DNA of 64,000 nt from Bacillus sp. BA3 (GCA_002835675.1 PIZR01000002.1:510427-574426); one strand, 5' to 3'; counted from the stretch's first letter, positions 1 through 8,123 are shown. Numbers and translations are program-made. Notes: generated by a model from the letters alone, not told the origin.

Positions 1-85
1 AGTAATACTGAGCTGGTATGCTCAATTCCTCTATTTTATTTATAATTTGATTACTCCAATCATCTTCTGAATTACTAAAAGTCAT
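1..85 (-). CDS. Partial hypothetical protein (N-terminus only)
   Basis: An ATG at position 85 on the minus strand opens a frame that runs off the left window edge after 28 codons (begins MTFSNSEDDW, ends in PAQYY). A G-rich ribosome site (GGGGGT) lies about nine bases upstream. The visible residues are acidic and polar with no signal peptide. I do not recognise the family and too little is visible to assign one. Confidence 0.4.
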   Translation of the reverse strand, partial: MTFSNSEDDWSNQIINKIEELSIPAQYY

Positions 86-421
86 TTTATTTTACCCCCA
101 TCGATCATTTACTCTTAGCTGACTAAGGTATCTGAATTAAATTCTATTTATTCCCTAGAAACAAGGGGATAATAATAATAATAATATTTTTTATGAACTT
201 TTAATAATAAAGACCACTATTAAACATTGGTCCAAACCGATATATGAAGTAGTTGCTTGTAAAGTAACCATAAATTCGCAATACCGGGTTTGAGTTGCCT
301 ATATAAATCAATAGCCTTATTTTGACATTTATGCATTTGTCACTCGACAAATCTTTACAGTAAAAAAGCGTCCTGTTATACAGAAACGCCTTTTTAGATA
401 TTAGAGATAAGATGTTACAGT
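86..421. other. Intergenic region with ATA microsatellite
   Basis: No gene is seen here. There is a short run of ATA/ATT trinucleotides near 168-188 and, at the right end, the terminator of the ferredoxin-like gene. The start of the truncated minus-strand gene lies at the left border. Confidence 0.5.
361..397 (-). terminator. Rho-independent terminator
   Basis: An A/T-flanked hairpin (AAAAAGGCGT paired with the matching CGCTTTTTT arm around a CTGT/ACAG inner stem) follows the stop of the ferredoxin-like gene on the minus strand. Confidence 0.7.
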
Positions 422-754
422 TTACTCATTCTCATAGTTCTTAAATGTTTTCCCATCATGGTAATAAAGTTCAGAGCCTAAATTAATATTTCTTTCTTCT
501 TTCAATTGACGAATAAGCTCTTCACTTTTTGCTTTATTCATTTCTTTATACCAGGTTCCTTGTGGATATAGAACAGCGATCGGACCATGCTTGCATTGGC
601 CGTTACATAATGTCTTTGTTGTGTGGATCTCCTTTTGCAGCTCTAAGTTTTTCAATTCTCCCCTAATGGTCTCTGTTACTTCTTCTGCTCCATTTTTCGT
701 GCATGTTTTCCCGTTGCAAATTAATAGATGTTTGCTAACCCCATCTAAGTTCAT
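422..754 (-). CDS. Thioredoxin-fold [2Fe-2S] ferredoxin-like protein
   Basis: A 110-residue cytosolic protein with the four-cysteine pattern of the thioredoxin-like [2Fe-2S] ferredoxin family: CNGKTC at residues 13-18 and CNGQC near 50-54. The fold continues with a V-L-Y-P strand as in family members. It is the last gene of a copA - anchored protein - ferredoxin run on the minus strand (27-bp gaps) and is followed by a terminator. The electron partner is unknown. Placement behind copA suggests a role in copper-stressed Fe-S or redox metabolism, which is inference. The family call is fairly safe, the role is not. Confidence 0.75.
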   Translation of the reverse strand: MNLDGVSKHLLICNGKTCTKNGAEEVTETIRGELKNLELQKEIHTTKTLCNGQCKHGPIAVLYPQGTWYKEMNKAKSEELIRQLKEERNINLGSELYYHDGKTFKNYENE

Positions 755-781
755 AAAAAATTCCCCTTTATTCTTCGAAAT

Positions 782-1651
782 TTATTTGACCTCTATAACA
801 AATGGATAGCTATTGACTTTACCATCAAATTTAAATTCTCCCCATACTTTGTAAATCCCAGGTTTATCAAATTTTGTTTCAAAGACTGTCTTTTCTTCTG
901 ATGTAGGGTGCACATGAACAAATTTATCACCCTTATCATCCAAAATAACAACATGCCCTAGAGCACCCAGATAGGGCTCTGGAGTAACCCCTTTCGTATC
1001 AAAACTTAACGTAACATCCTTGTTTATTCGCAGCTCTGTAGTTGTTAATTCAACGGTCTTTTCATTGATTGTTTTTATTAAGTTTGTATCAACCTTTAGT
1101 GAGTTTTCCTTATGTTCACCATGACCTTTACCCACTTCCAGCTCTATCGGCCTAACCTGGTAGGCAAGGTTTTTGGGTTTAATATCAACAAATGCTTTAT
1201 AAGAGTTTTCAGGTAGGTCGAATTTCAGATTATAAACGCCATTTCCTTTTTCCTCAGGATGTAAATGATAATAATCTTCTAAGTCTGCACTTACAATAAT
1301 TAAATGCATTATTTTTTCATGTGATATTTCTAATTTAGGTGAATTTTGCTCTTTATCCTTCACATCGATGGTAATTATACCTTCTTCATATTTTACGTTT
1401 GTGACCACTTCACTTTGTAATTGATCTACATGATCTGAATGCCCTGTATCCTCACCATCACTTTTTTGGCTTGTATGATTATCGTTATGTGCTTGCTCAT
1501 TAATAGATACTTTTTCTTCGTTATTTGCCGCATGGGTATCCGTGTGATCATTATTACTGCCCAAGCTTGCAAATACGGTATATCCGCCAATTACTAACCC
1601 GAGATAAACAATGGCTGAAATCGCCCAGGTCAACATGTTTTTTTGTTTCAT
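782..1651 (-). CDS. Membrane-anchored His-rich protein, YtkA/FixH-like
   Basis: A 289-residue protein with one N-terminal membrane segment (about 7-29), a His/Asp/Asn-rich linker (35-78), then two beta-rich halves that each end in a similar motif: HLHP at 129-132 and HVHP at 246-249. The second half resembles YtkA-type extracellular beta-sandwich domains. The histidine linker and paired HxHP motifs suggest extracytoplasmic metal binding. It sits 27 bp after copA and 27 bp before the ferredoxin-like gene, so the three are probably co-transcribed. A copper-binding function is inferred from context and composition. I do not recognise a named orthologue. Confidence 0.6.
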   Translation of the reverse strand: MKQKNMLTWAISAIVYLGLVIGGYTVFASLGSNNDHTDTHAANNEEKVSINEQAHNDNHTSQKSDGEDTGHSDHVDQLQSEVVTNVKYEEGIITIDVKDKEQNSPKLEISHEKIMHLIIVSADLEDYYHLHPEEKGNGVYNLKFDLPENSYKAFVDIKPKNLAYQVRPIELEVGKGHGEHKENSLKVDTNLIKTINEKTVELTTTELRINKDVTLSFDTKGVTPEPYLGALGHVVILDDKGDKFVHVHPTSEEKTVFETKFDKPGIYKVWGEFKFDGKVNSYPFVIEVK

Positions 1652-1678
1652 AAAAACACTCCTTTCTTTATAGATAGA

Positions 1679-4099
1679 TTATCCTTTTAACTTAATCCTT
1701 TGTAATCTGAGTGCGTTTAAAACAACTGAAACAGAACTGAATGCCATCGCTACTCCTGCAAGCCACGGTGCCAGAAAGCCTAGGGCTGCAATTGGAACTC
1801 CTATAGCATTATAGGCAAAGGCCCAAAATAAATTTTGCTTGATATTTCGAATGGTCATTTTACTCATAAAGATGGCATCGGCAATACTATTTAAGTCTCC
1901 TCTGATTAAGGTGATATCTGCAGCTTCCATTGCTACATCCGTACCCGTACCGATGGCCATACCAATATCAGCAGTAGCTAACGCTGGAGCATCGTTAATT
2001 CCATCACCGACCATTGCCACTATCTTTCCAGCTTTTTGAAGGTTTTTAACTTCCTCTGCCTTTCCTTCAGGCAGGACTTCTGCTATAACATGGTCAATTC
2101 CGACCTCATTTGCAATTGCTTGAGCTGTCTGCTTGTTATCACCGGTAATCATGACGACTTCCAGACCCATCTCTTTTAACCTTGCGATAGCTTTTTGAGA
2201 GGTTTCTTTAATTGTATCCGCGACTGCAATCACTCCAGCAAACTGGTTATCAATGGCTACTAGCATTGCAGTCTTGCCTTGTTTCTCTAAGTTTTCCATC
2301 TTGGGTAATATACCCCTAATATCAATGTTATTTTTCTCCATAAGTCGGCGTGTTCCGATAAGCAAGGATTTACTTTCAACTGTAGATTCGATACCAAAAC
2401 CCGGTATTGCTTCAAAATGTTCAGAGCTGCCTAGTTCAATCCCTTTTTCTTTAATGCCCTCAACAATTGCCTCAGCTAAAGGATGTTCAGAATTTCTTTC
2501 TGCTGCACCGACTAACTTTAAAAATTCCTTTTCTTCAAACCCATTTGAGACAATAACATCTGTAAGTGTTGGTTTTCCATTTGTTACAGTTCCCGTTTTA
2601 TCAAGAATCACTGTATTCACTCGATGAGTCGTTTCAAGATGCTCCCCGCCTTTAAATAATATCCCATATTCAGCTGCGCGACCTGATCCAGCCATTATGG
2701 ACGTCGGAGTAGCTAGGCCTAGAGCACATGGACAGGCGATAACTAATACAGCAATTAACTTTTCAAGAGCTACCGCAAACTCTCCCGGACTTACAGCAAA
2801 GTACCACACAAGAAACGTAATAATCGCTATACCCACTACAATAGGGACAAATATTCCTGAGATGACATCGGCTAATCGTTGAATAGGCGCTTTTGATCCT
2901 TGTGCCTCTTCGACTACTTTGATAATTTGAGCTAAGGCGGTATCCTTTCCTACCTTTGTTGCCTTGACCTTCAGAAACCCGTTTTTGTTAATGGTTGAGC
3001 CAATTACTAAATCTCCTGCTGTTTTATCAACAGGAATACTTTCACCTGTAATCATTGACTCATCCAGGGCAGATCTCCCTTCAAATATTTCTCCGTCTAC
3101 AGGCACCTTTTCACCTGGTTTAACATAAATGATATCTCCAGCTATCACCTCTTCGATAGGTAAATTCATTTCTTGACCGTCTCTTAAAACTGTGGCTGTT
3201 TTTGCTTGCAAACCCATAAGCTTTTTAATGGCTTCCGATGAACGTCCCTTTGCTTTTGCTTCAAATAACTTTCCTAATATAATGAGAGTAATTAACACGG
3301 CACTTGTTTCAAAATATAATTCCACCATGTGTGCATCGGACCCTATTGACAGAATGCTTAAGTAAACACTATAGAAATAGGCTGCAGAGGTTCCAAGTGC
3401 AACTAAAACATCCATGTTTGCACTTTTATTCCTTAAGGCTTTAAAGGCGCCTACGTAAAACTGACCTCCAACTAAGAATTGAACAGGAGTCGCAAGTGCG
3501 AGTTGTACCCATGGATTCATGAACATCTCTGGTAGCCAAATAAAAGATGTAAATTCAAAGTGACTGACCATCGCCCAGAGTAAAGGGATGGATAAAATAG
3601 CAGAAAAAATAAATTTTCCTTTTTGCTTTTCAATTTCTTTTTGTCTATGATCAACCTTTTCTCCTTCAACTTCTTGCTTTTGTTCTAAACGATAGCCCAA
3701 TTTCTTGATGGCTTCCTTCATATCTGCGACCGAAACTTCATCAGGATTATATTCAACAAGAGCAGATTCTAAGGCGAAATTTACAGTTGCGTTTTGGACG
3801 CCATTTAACTTGTTTAAACGTTTTTCAATTTTGTTAGCACACGCTGCGCATGTCATGCCACTTATATCAAATTCAGCTTTCTCACTTATTACTTTGTATC
3901 CTAAAGATTGCACTTTTTCTTTAAATTGATTTACATTTACTTTAGACGGATCAAACGTTACTTTTGATTTTTCTAAAGCAAAATTCACGCTTGCATCCTC
4001 TACTCCATCTATTTTTTTTAGACCTTTTTCTATTCTCACTGCACAGGCAGCACACGTCATGCCAGCTATTTGAAGTGTTGTTTCTTTTTTATCGCTCAT
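1679..4099 (-). CDS. copA: Copper-exporting P1B-type ATPase CopA (copy 1)
   Basis: An 806-residue Cu(I) efflux ATPase of the cell membrane. It has two N-terminal heavy-metal domains (CAAC at 16-19 and 84-87), the actuator TGES at 351-354, the intramembrane CPC metal site at 456-458, the phosphorylated Asp500 in DKTGT, the HP motif at 539-540 and GDGINDAP near 690. Length and motif order are typical of Bacillus CopA. A CsoR-type operator lies directly upstream at 4122-4138, and the tandem copZ genes and csoR are further upstream, so it is expected to be induced by copper. A second full copA lies at 19665-22073. Confidence 0.97.
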   Translation of the reverse strand: MSDKKETTLQIAGMTCAACAVRIEKGLKKIDGVEDASVNFALEKSKVTFDPSKVNVNQFKEKVQSLGYKVISEKAEFDISGMTCAACANKIEKRLNKLNGVQNATVNFALESALVEYNPDEVSVADMKEAIKKLGYRLEQKQEVEGEKVDHRQKEIEKQKGKFIFSAILSIPLLWAMVSHFEFTSFIWLPEMFMNPWVQLALATPVQFLVGGQFYVGAFKALRNKSANMDVLVALGTSAAYFYSVYLSILSIGSDAHMVELYFETSAVLITLIILGKLFEAKAKGRSSEAIKKLMGLQAKTATVLRDGQEMNLPIEEVIAGDIIYVKPGEKVPVDGEIFEGRSALDESMITGESIPVDKTAGDLVIGSTINKNGFLKVKATKVGKDTALAQIIKVVEEAQGSKAPIQRLADVISGIFVPIVVGIAIITFLVWYFAVSPGEFAVALEKLIAVLVIACPCALGLATPTSIMAGSGRAAEYGILFKGGEHLETTHRVNTVILDKTGTVTNGKPTLTDVIVSNGFEEKEFLKLVGAAERNSEHPLAEAIVEGIKEKGIELGSSEHFEAIPGFGIESTVESKSLLIGTRRLMEKNNIDIRGILPKMENLEKQGKTAMLVAIDNQFAGVIAVADTIKETSQKAIARLKEMGLEVVMITGDNKQTAQAIANEVGIDHVIAEVLPEGKAEEVKNLQKAGKIVAMVGDGINDAPALATADIGMAIGTGTDVAMEAADITLIRGDLNSIADAIFMSKMTIRNIKQNLFWAFAYNAIGVPIAALGFLAPWLAGVAMAFSSVSVVLNALRLQRIKLKG

Positions 4100-4121
4100 A
4101 ACCTTACACTCCTATCACCAC

Positions 4122-4138
4122 ATACTATAGTGGGGTAT
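4122..4138 (-). promoter_or_regulatory. CsoR-type operator of copA
   Basis: The sequence ATACTATAGTGGGGTAT has the G-stretch with flanking ATAC/GTAT arms typical of CsoR boxes and lies 20-40 bp before the copA start. Related sites precede csoR, the copZ units and the second copper operon. Confidence 0.7.
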
Positions 4139-4148
4139 ATTTTTAGGG

Positions 4149-4184
4149 AAGAAAACGTGCCGGGACGAGACAGCACGTTTTTTC
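4149..4184 (-). terminator. Terminator after copZ unit 4
   Basis: The inverted arms ACGTGC and GCACGT are followed by a T run on the plus-strand side and A-rich flanks. It ends the copZ copy nearest to copA and resembles the terminator inside each 326-bp unit. Confidence 0.65.
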
Positions 4185-4190
4185 AATTCC

Positions 4191-4430
4191 TTAGTGACAA
4201 CTTTGATCTTTAGATAATTTACTCAGCTCTACATCATAACCTTGGCCCTCTATCATGTCAGTAATTCCCTTTAAAGAAACTACTTTCGGATCAAATGATA
4301 CCTCTACTTTTTCTTCATTTAAGTGAACCTTTACAAAATGAACTCCTTTCATTTTTCCTACGTTCCCTTCAATTGAATTAATACAATGCCCACATGACAT
4401 TCCTTTCACTGCTAATATTACATTCTCCAT
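4191..4430 (-). CDS. copZ: Copper chaperone CopZ, tandem copy 4 (C-terminally extended)
   Basis: A 79-residue heavy-metal-associated protein that delivers Cu(I) to CopA. MSCGHC (residues 11-16) holds the two copper-ligand cysteines, and an extra His sits between them. It is 11 residues longer than the other three copies and its tail ends in QSCH, adding a Cys and a His. It is the most diverged member of the array, starting exactly 326 bp from its neighbour. It has its own CsoR-like site at 4480-4501 and its own terminator. Confidence 0.92.
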   Translation of the reverse strand: MENVILAVKGMSCGHCINSIEGNVGKMKGVHFVKVHLNEEKVEVSFDPKVVSLKGITDMIEGQGYDVELSKLSKDQSCH

Positions 4431-4479
4431 TCTTTTGTCCTCCTTAATTTATGTTAGATGATCGATTTTAATGACATAA

Positions 4480-4501
4480 ACCATACCCTGGTACAGTATA
4501 T
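4480..4501 (-). promoter_or_regulatory. CsoR-like site before copZ copy 4
   Basis: CCATACCCTGGTACAGTATA is a diverged copy of the CsoR-like box found in each 326-bp unit, about 50 bp upstream of the copZ start. Confidence 0.55.
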
Positions 4502-4518
4502 GAATTTTAGAAAGAAAT

Positions 4519-4536
4519 CGTGCTTTAATCAGCACG
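4519..4536 (-). terminator. Terminator after copZ copy 3
   Basis: The hairpin CGTGCT-ttaatc-AGCACG lies between copZ copy 3 and the promoter of copy 4. Identical hairpins occur in the other units. Confidence 0.6.
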
Positions 4537-4549
4537 TTCTTTATTAATA

Positions 4550-4756
4550 TTATTTTATATCATAACCTTGATCTTCTATAACGTCAGTAATTCTCTTTAA
4601 AGAAACCATCTTCGAATTAAATGATACTTCTACTTTTTCTTCATTTAAGTGAACTTTTACAAAATGAACACCATTTAATTTTCTTACATTTCCCTCAATT
4701 GAATTTATACAATGCCCACATGACATTCCTTTCACTGTTAAAATTACATTCTCCAT
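4550..4756 (-). CDS. copZ: Copper chaperone CopZ, tandem copy 3
   Basis: A 68-residue CopZ with MSCGHC at 11-16. Its central part (FVKVHLNEEKVEVSF) matches copy 4 more closely than copies 1 and 2, so 3 and 4 form the older pair. It has its own CsoR-like site at 4807-4827. It is predicted to be a cytosolic Cu(I) chaperone for CopA. Confidence 0.93.
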   Translation of the reverse strand: MENVILTVKGMSCGHCINSIEGNVRKLNGVHFVKVHLNEEKVEVSFNSKMVSLKRITDVIEDQGYDIK

Positions 4757-4806
4757 TTCTTACTCCTCCTTATTTTATGTCAGATGATCTATTTTAATAA
4801 CTTAAA

Positions 4807-4827
4807 CCGTACCCCTGTATAGTATAT
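4807..4827 (-). promoter_or_regulatory. CsoR-like site before copZ copy 3
   Basis: CCGTACCCCTGTATAGTATA has the CCCC core with flanking GTA/TATA arms. The same sequence recurs 326 bp away, before copy 2. Confidence 0.6.
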
Positions 4828-4844
4828 TAATTTCTGTAAGAAAT

Positions 4845-4862
4845 CGTGCTTTAATCAGCACG
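4845..4862 (-). terminator. Terminator after copZ copy 2
   Basis: CGTGCT-ttaatc-AGCACG hairpin, identical to the one at 5171-5188. Confidence 0.6.
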
Positions 4863-4875
4863 TTCTGTATTAATT

Positions 4876-5082
4876 TTATTGTACATCATAACCTTGGTCA
4901 TCAATTGTTTCTTTGATCTTATCAATACTAACTTCGTTCGGATTAAACACTACACTAACAGTTCCAGAATCTAAGTTTACTTTAACAGTGGTAACTCCAG
5001 ATAATTCGCCTACATTGCCTTCAATTGAATTTATACAATGCCCACATGACATTCCTTTTACTGTTAATATTACATTCTCCAT
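4876..5082 (-). CDS. copZ: Copper chaperone CopZ, tandem copy 2
   Basis: A 68-residue CopZ with MSCGHC. The protein is identical to copy 1 except in the first few residues (MENVILT against MEKMTLN). The DNA of the two units, including the spacer, is almost identical, which indicates a recent duplication or ongoing gene conversion. Confidence 0.94.
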   Translation of the reverse strand: MENVILTVKGMSCGHCINSIEGNVGELSGVTTVKVNLDSGTVSVVFNPNEVSIDKIKETIDDQGYDVQ

Positions 5083-5131
5083 TTCTTACTCCTCCTTATT
5101 TTATGTCAGATGATCTATTTTAATAACTTAA

Positions 5132-5153
5132 ACCGTACCCCTGTATAGTATAT
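5132..5153 (-). promoter_or_regulatory. CsoR-like site before copZ copy 2
   Basis: The same CCGTACCCCTGTATAGTATA box as 326 bp downstream. It would allow this copZ to be transcribed separately from csoR-copZ copy 1. Confidence 0.6.
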
Positions 5154-5170
5154 TAATTTCTGTAAGAAAT

Positions 5171-5188
5171 CGTGCTTTAATCAGCACG
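5171..5188 (-). terminator. Terminator after copZ copy 1
   Basis: CGTGCT-ttaatc-AGCACG hairpin after the first copZ. It separates the csoR-copZ transcript from the next unit. Confidence 0.6.
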
Positions 5189-5201
5189 TTCTGTATTAAT
5201 T

Positions 5202-5408
5202 TTATTGTACATCATAACCTTGGTCATCAATTGTTTCTTTGATCTTATCAATACTAACTTCGTTCGGATTAAACACTACACTAACAGTTCCAGAATCTAA
5301 GTTTACTTTAACAGTGGTAACTCCAGATAATTCGCCTACATTGCCTTCAATTGAATTTATACAATGTCCACATGACATTCCTTTTACGTTAAGAGTCATT
5401 TTTTCCAT
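5202..5408 (-). CDS. copZ: Copper chaperone CopZ, tandem copy 1 (csoR-linked)
   Basis: A 68-residue CopZ with copper ligands in MSCGHC (11-16). It lies 16 bp after csoR and is the only copy in the array transcribed as csoR-copZ, the same arrangement as csoR-copZ at 22148-22718. This makes it the likely ancestral copy of the array. It would buffer cytosolic Cu(I) and hand it to CopA. Confidence 0.95.
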   Translation of the reverse strand: MEKMTLNVKGMSCGHCINSIEGNVGELSGVTTVKVNLDSGTVSVVFNPNEVSIDKIKETIDDQGYDVQ

Positions 5409-5424
5409 ATCGCTTAGTCTCCTT

Positions 5425-5772
5425 TTATTTTTTCATTAATTTTTGAATTGTCACCATTACCTCATCTAAAATCTCCGTATCCCCTTCTTGAATTCTTTCT
5501 AAAACACATGACTTCATATGCCCTTCAAGTAAAATACGAGCGGCACTATTTAATGCTGATTGAGTCGCAGATATTTGAGTAATGACATCATCACAATACG
5601 TATCCTTTTCAATTAATCCTTTTATTCCTCGAATTTGTCCTTCAATTCGATTCAATCTTGATACTAAATTTTTTTTCACTTTATCTGAATGATGGCTCTT
5701 TCTTTCACCGTCTGATGAGCAGCATTGATCGATTTCAACAATTTTATCAAGACTTTCTGAATTCATCGACAT
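5425..5772 (-). CDS. csoR: Copper-sensing repressor CsoR (copy 1)
   Basis: A 115-residue CsoR/RcnR-family all-helical repressor. The C-H-C copper site is visible as Cys in YCDDVITQ, then His and Cys in GHMKSC. The conserved RLNRIEGQIRGI segment contributes to DNA binding. The N-terminus carries extra residues with CC and HH pairs that may add metal ligands. The start has a perfect GGAGG site. A CsoR-type box overlaps its own promoter (5796-5818), so it is autoregulated. Cu(I) binding is expected to release DNA and induce csoR-copZ and copA. Confidence 0.95.
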   Translation of the reverse strand: MSMNSESLDKIVEIDQCCSSDGERKSHHSDKVKKNLVSRLNRIEGQIRGIKGLIEKDTYCDDVITQISATQSALNSAARILLEGHMKSCVLERIQEGDTEILDEVMVTIQKLMKK

Positions 5773-5795
5773 TGCCTCACCTCCTTAATTACATA

Positions 5796-5818
5796 ATACT
5801 ATACCCCTCTATGGTATG
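5796..5818 (-). promoter_or_regulatory. CsoR operator of csoR-copZ
   Basis: ATACTATACCCCTCTATGGTAT contains a C/G stretch flanked by ATAC and GGTAT arms, the usual form of CsoR boxes in Bacillus, immediately upstream of the csoR ribosome site. Confidence 0.75.
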
Positions 5819-6238
5819 TGAAGGGTTTTTTATAAAAAGTTTTAAAATAGGTATTTGACATAGATTTTATTTACTTTACTACGGTTTGCTTAAAAATACT
5901 TAAGTGTATCTATAATAACCTAATGCATGTATGAATATATTTTTCATGTTGTTGGTTAAAGATTATTTTGAAACTTTTACCAATATGGAATTTCTGATGA
6001 AATCAAAATATACCACCTAAAAGTTATAATCCTTTTAAATCTCACTCTCGATATTCAATAAATCCCTATTCAAAAAAACTCCATTATGCTAAAGATACCT
6101 TTATTTAACACGTTGATAAACCACTTCTCAATACTCACCGATCCACTCATTGTATTTTTATGTCTTTTGTTACCAAATGATACGGGAAAATTGCACCAGT
6201 ATAAAATGATTATTTTTAACATTTTTTTGGAATTTTAT
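5819..6238. other. Divergent intergenic region
   Basis: About 420 bases between csoR and the DUF1326 gene. It is AT-rich. I see no ORF with a credible ribosome site and no strong hairpin. Confidence 0.5.
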
Positions 6239-6262
6239 TCTATACCATAGATGGGTATCGTA
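6239..6262 (+). promoter_or_regulatory. CsoR-like operator before DUF1326/DUF2182 genes
   Basis: CTATACCATAGATGGGTATCG matches the form of the csoR and copA boxes (ATACCAT arm, GGG stretch, GTAT arm). It lies 110 bp before the plus-strand gene pair, suggesting copper control of these two uncharacterised families. Confidence 0.55.
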
Positions 6263-6373
6263 TATTCCTTTTAAGAAGGGAGGCAAAGATATGAAAGCTT
6301 CAAAGAATTCCACTTAAAGAGAAAAGTCTTGCACTAGCAAGAGAATAAACATCTTATTAATGGAGGGATTGAT

Positions 6374-7015
6374 ATGTCTAAAATGAAGTGGCATTTAAAA
6401 GGTGAATGGTTCGATGTCTGTAGCTGTAAACTTCCTTGTCCTTGTACATTTGCTCAAGAGCCTACACATGGGGATTGTCTCTTTACACTGGTATGGCAAG
6501 TTCATGAAGGGTATTACAATGACATACGACTGGATGGTTTCGGAGTAGTTGCGCTTGGGGAATTTTCAGGAAATATGTGGGTAGGGGATCCCAATGCGAC
6601 GATGAAGTTGATGTTCTATATAGATGAACGTGCTGATCAAGATCAGCGTGGGGCTCTTGAACAAATTTTCACCGGAAAGGTTGGTGGTTGGGCGGGTGAA
6701 TTTGGCTCCCTAATTAGCGAACTACGTGGAATTGAGTATGTCCCCATTAAGTTTGAGGCTGCCGATGATTTAGCCTATTGGCGAGCAGAAATTCCAAATA
6801 AGGTGTCTGTTGGTGCTGAAGCTCTTACAGGTCCAACCGCTGATCCAAATCGTCGAGTTCAACTTCACAACCCACCTGGTTCAGAAACAGGTCCCGGACA
6901 AATTGCTACTTGGGGTGTTGTAAAAGAGGATAAAGCCATTGGATTTGATTTTTCTCATGAATATAAAGGTCAATCCAGTAAACATATACCTTTTGACTGG
7001 AAAGTAGGATCTTGA
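6374..7015 (+). CDS. DUF1326 domain protein
   Basis: A 213-residue soluble protein. The DUF1326 hallmark is the Cys-rich N-terminus CSCKLPCPCTF (near 16-26), which looks like a metal-binding motif. The rest is a beta-rich domain containing WVGDPNA and a GGWAGEFG segment. The start has a GGAGGG site. Its stop overlaps the start of the DUF2182 membrane-protein gene (TGATG), so the two are translationally coupled. The CsoR-like box upstream suggests copper regulation. The biochemical role of the family is unknown to me. Confidence 0.88.
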   Translation: MSKMKWHLKGEWFDVCSCKLPCPCTFAQEPTHGDCLFTLVWQVHEGYYNDIRLDGFGVVALGEFSGNMWVGDPNATMKLMFYIDERADQDQRGALEQIFTGKVGGWAGEFGSLISELRGIEYVPIKFEAADDLAYWRAEIPNKVSVGAEALTGPTADPNRRVQLHNPPGSETGPGQIATWGVVKEDKAIGFDFSHEYKGQSSKHIPFDWKVGS

Positions 7016-7848
7016 TGGATACCCCCAAAAAACAGACTCCAATTGTTCGTTTATTTCGTGCACGTACGATGGGTAACATTCCTCTGACTGCGATTCTTTT
7101 AACAATGACAATCATTGCTTGGATGATTACTCTGGATCACTTTAGAAATATGGCTAGTGGTCCTGGAATGGGTCTTGGTACATTTGGTTGGTATGTGGGT
7201 ATGTGGGTGACGATGACGGCAGCGATGATGCTGCCGTCTGTCACACCCATGGTCATAACCTTTGCTCGAGTGTCAGCTGAGCGTACCCAAAGTCTGCATA
7301 TCCCACTTGTACCCACATGGATCTTCCTTTTTGGATATCTGGTGGCTTGGATTGCATATGGCCTAATTGCATATGGTCTTTATTTGATCATTGACTTATT
7401 GAATCTTGGCTTCCTTGCATGGAATCAACAAGGGCCTCTCGTTGCCGGTCTCACCGTAGCTTTAGGAGGGCTTTACCAACTTACGCCACTCAAACAAGCC
7501 TGTTTACGTCATTGCCGTAATCCTCTTCATTACGTATTAAATGGGTGGCGTGAAGGACGGCTTGGTGCAATCCGTATGGGAGTCGAGCATGGTTTTCATT
7601 GTGTAGGTTGTTGTTGGGGGCTGATGGTTATTTTGTTCGGAGTTGGTATTATGAATCTGTTCTGGATGGGAGTTATCACGCTGCTTACCTTTCTGGAAAA
7701 GGTGCTACCCACAGGTGAATATTTTTCAAAAGTAATCGGTATAGGGCTAGTCCTTTTAGGAATTTGGATAGCGATTGATCCAAGTAGCGTTCCTTTCTTT
7801 GTAGAGCCAGATACGAAATCTCATGGTACACATACTTTGAGTGAGTAA
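7015..7848 (+). CDS. DUF2182 multi-pass membrane protein
   Basis: A predicted integral membrane protein of 277 residues with about six hydrophobic helices. Family motifs are a WVTMTAAMMLPSV segment, LKQACLRHCRNPL, and a membrane-embedded HCVGCCWG. The repeated Cys/His/Met inside helices suggests transition-metal handling. I chose the ATG at 7015, which overlaps the upstream stop in TGATG, rather than the TTG one codon earlier. It is paired with the DUF1326 protein under one CsoR-like operator. Function is unknown; a membrane copper carrier or sensor is a reasonable guess. Confidence 0.85.
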   Translation: MDTPKKQTPIVRLFRARTMGNIPLTAILLTMTIIAWMITLDHFRNMASGPGMGLGTFGWYVGMWVTMTAAMMLPSVTPMVITFARVSAERTQSLHIPLVPTWIFLFGYLVAWIAYGLIAYGLYLIIDLLNLGFLAWNQQGPLVAGLTVALGGLYQLTPLKQACLRHCRNPLHYVLNGWREGRLGAIRMGVEHGFHCVGCCWGLMVILFGVGIMNLFWMGVITLLTFLEKVLPTGEYFSKVIGIGLVLLGIWIAIDPSSVPFFVEPDTKSHGTHTLSE

Positions 7849-8123
7849 ATTAGATTACACCAACAGTATTTTTGACTGGATTTTTTATATCAGCTCAGGT
7901 TTAAGAGGGGTAGAGCTAGAATATACCTAAAAATAGCTTTCCTCCCTCTACCCAGTTAACATACATTGTTATCGGTAGTCCTTGTATCTATGATTCTATA
8001 CGAAACCCCATCAGTTCAAGACTGAATGGGTATCGTTGTGAATTTATCTTGGCTTTTTCACGTCAGATAAGGTTTTACGGACCCTGGCGAATGTATTTCG
8101 ATATTCTGAAGTTGTTATTTGCT
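7849..8123. other. Intergenic region with decayed sequence
   Basis: About 275 bases after the DUF2182 gene with no intact ORF. A minus-strand stretch near 8035-8105 translates as broken coding-like sequence that I could not assign. It may belong to the same dead gene as the remnant at 8124-8280. Confidence 0.4.

Larger units (their letters stand above)
4191..5408 (-). repeat. Tandem array of four 326-bp copZ units
   Basis: The copZ start codons lie at 4430, 4756, 5082 and 5408, exactly 326 bp apart. Each repeat joins a copZ ORF to a terminator hairpin (CGTGCT/AGCACG arms) and, for the three downstream copies, a CsoR-like promoter. Copies 1 and 2 (4876-5408) are nearly identical, including the non-coding part. 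Copies 3 and 4 have diverged. The pattern points to serial tandem duplication, the latest being recent. Confidence 0.95.

Noticed and set aside
168..188. ATA trinucleotide run as a possible CRISPR-like repeat
   Set aside because: It is a simple microsatellite without spacers.
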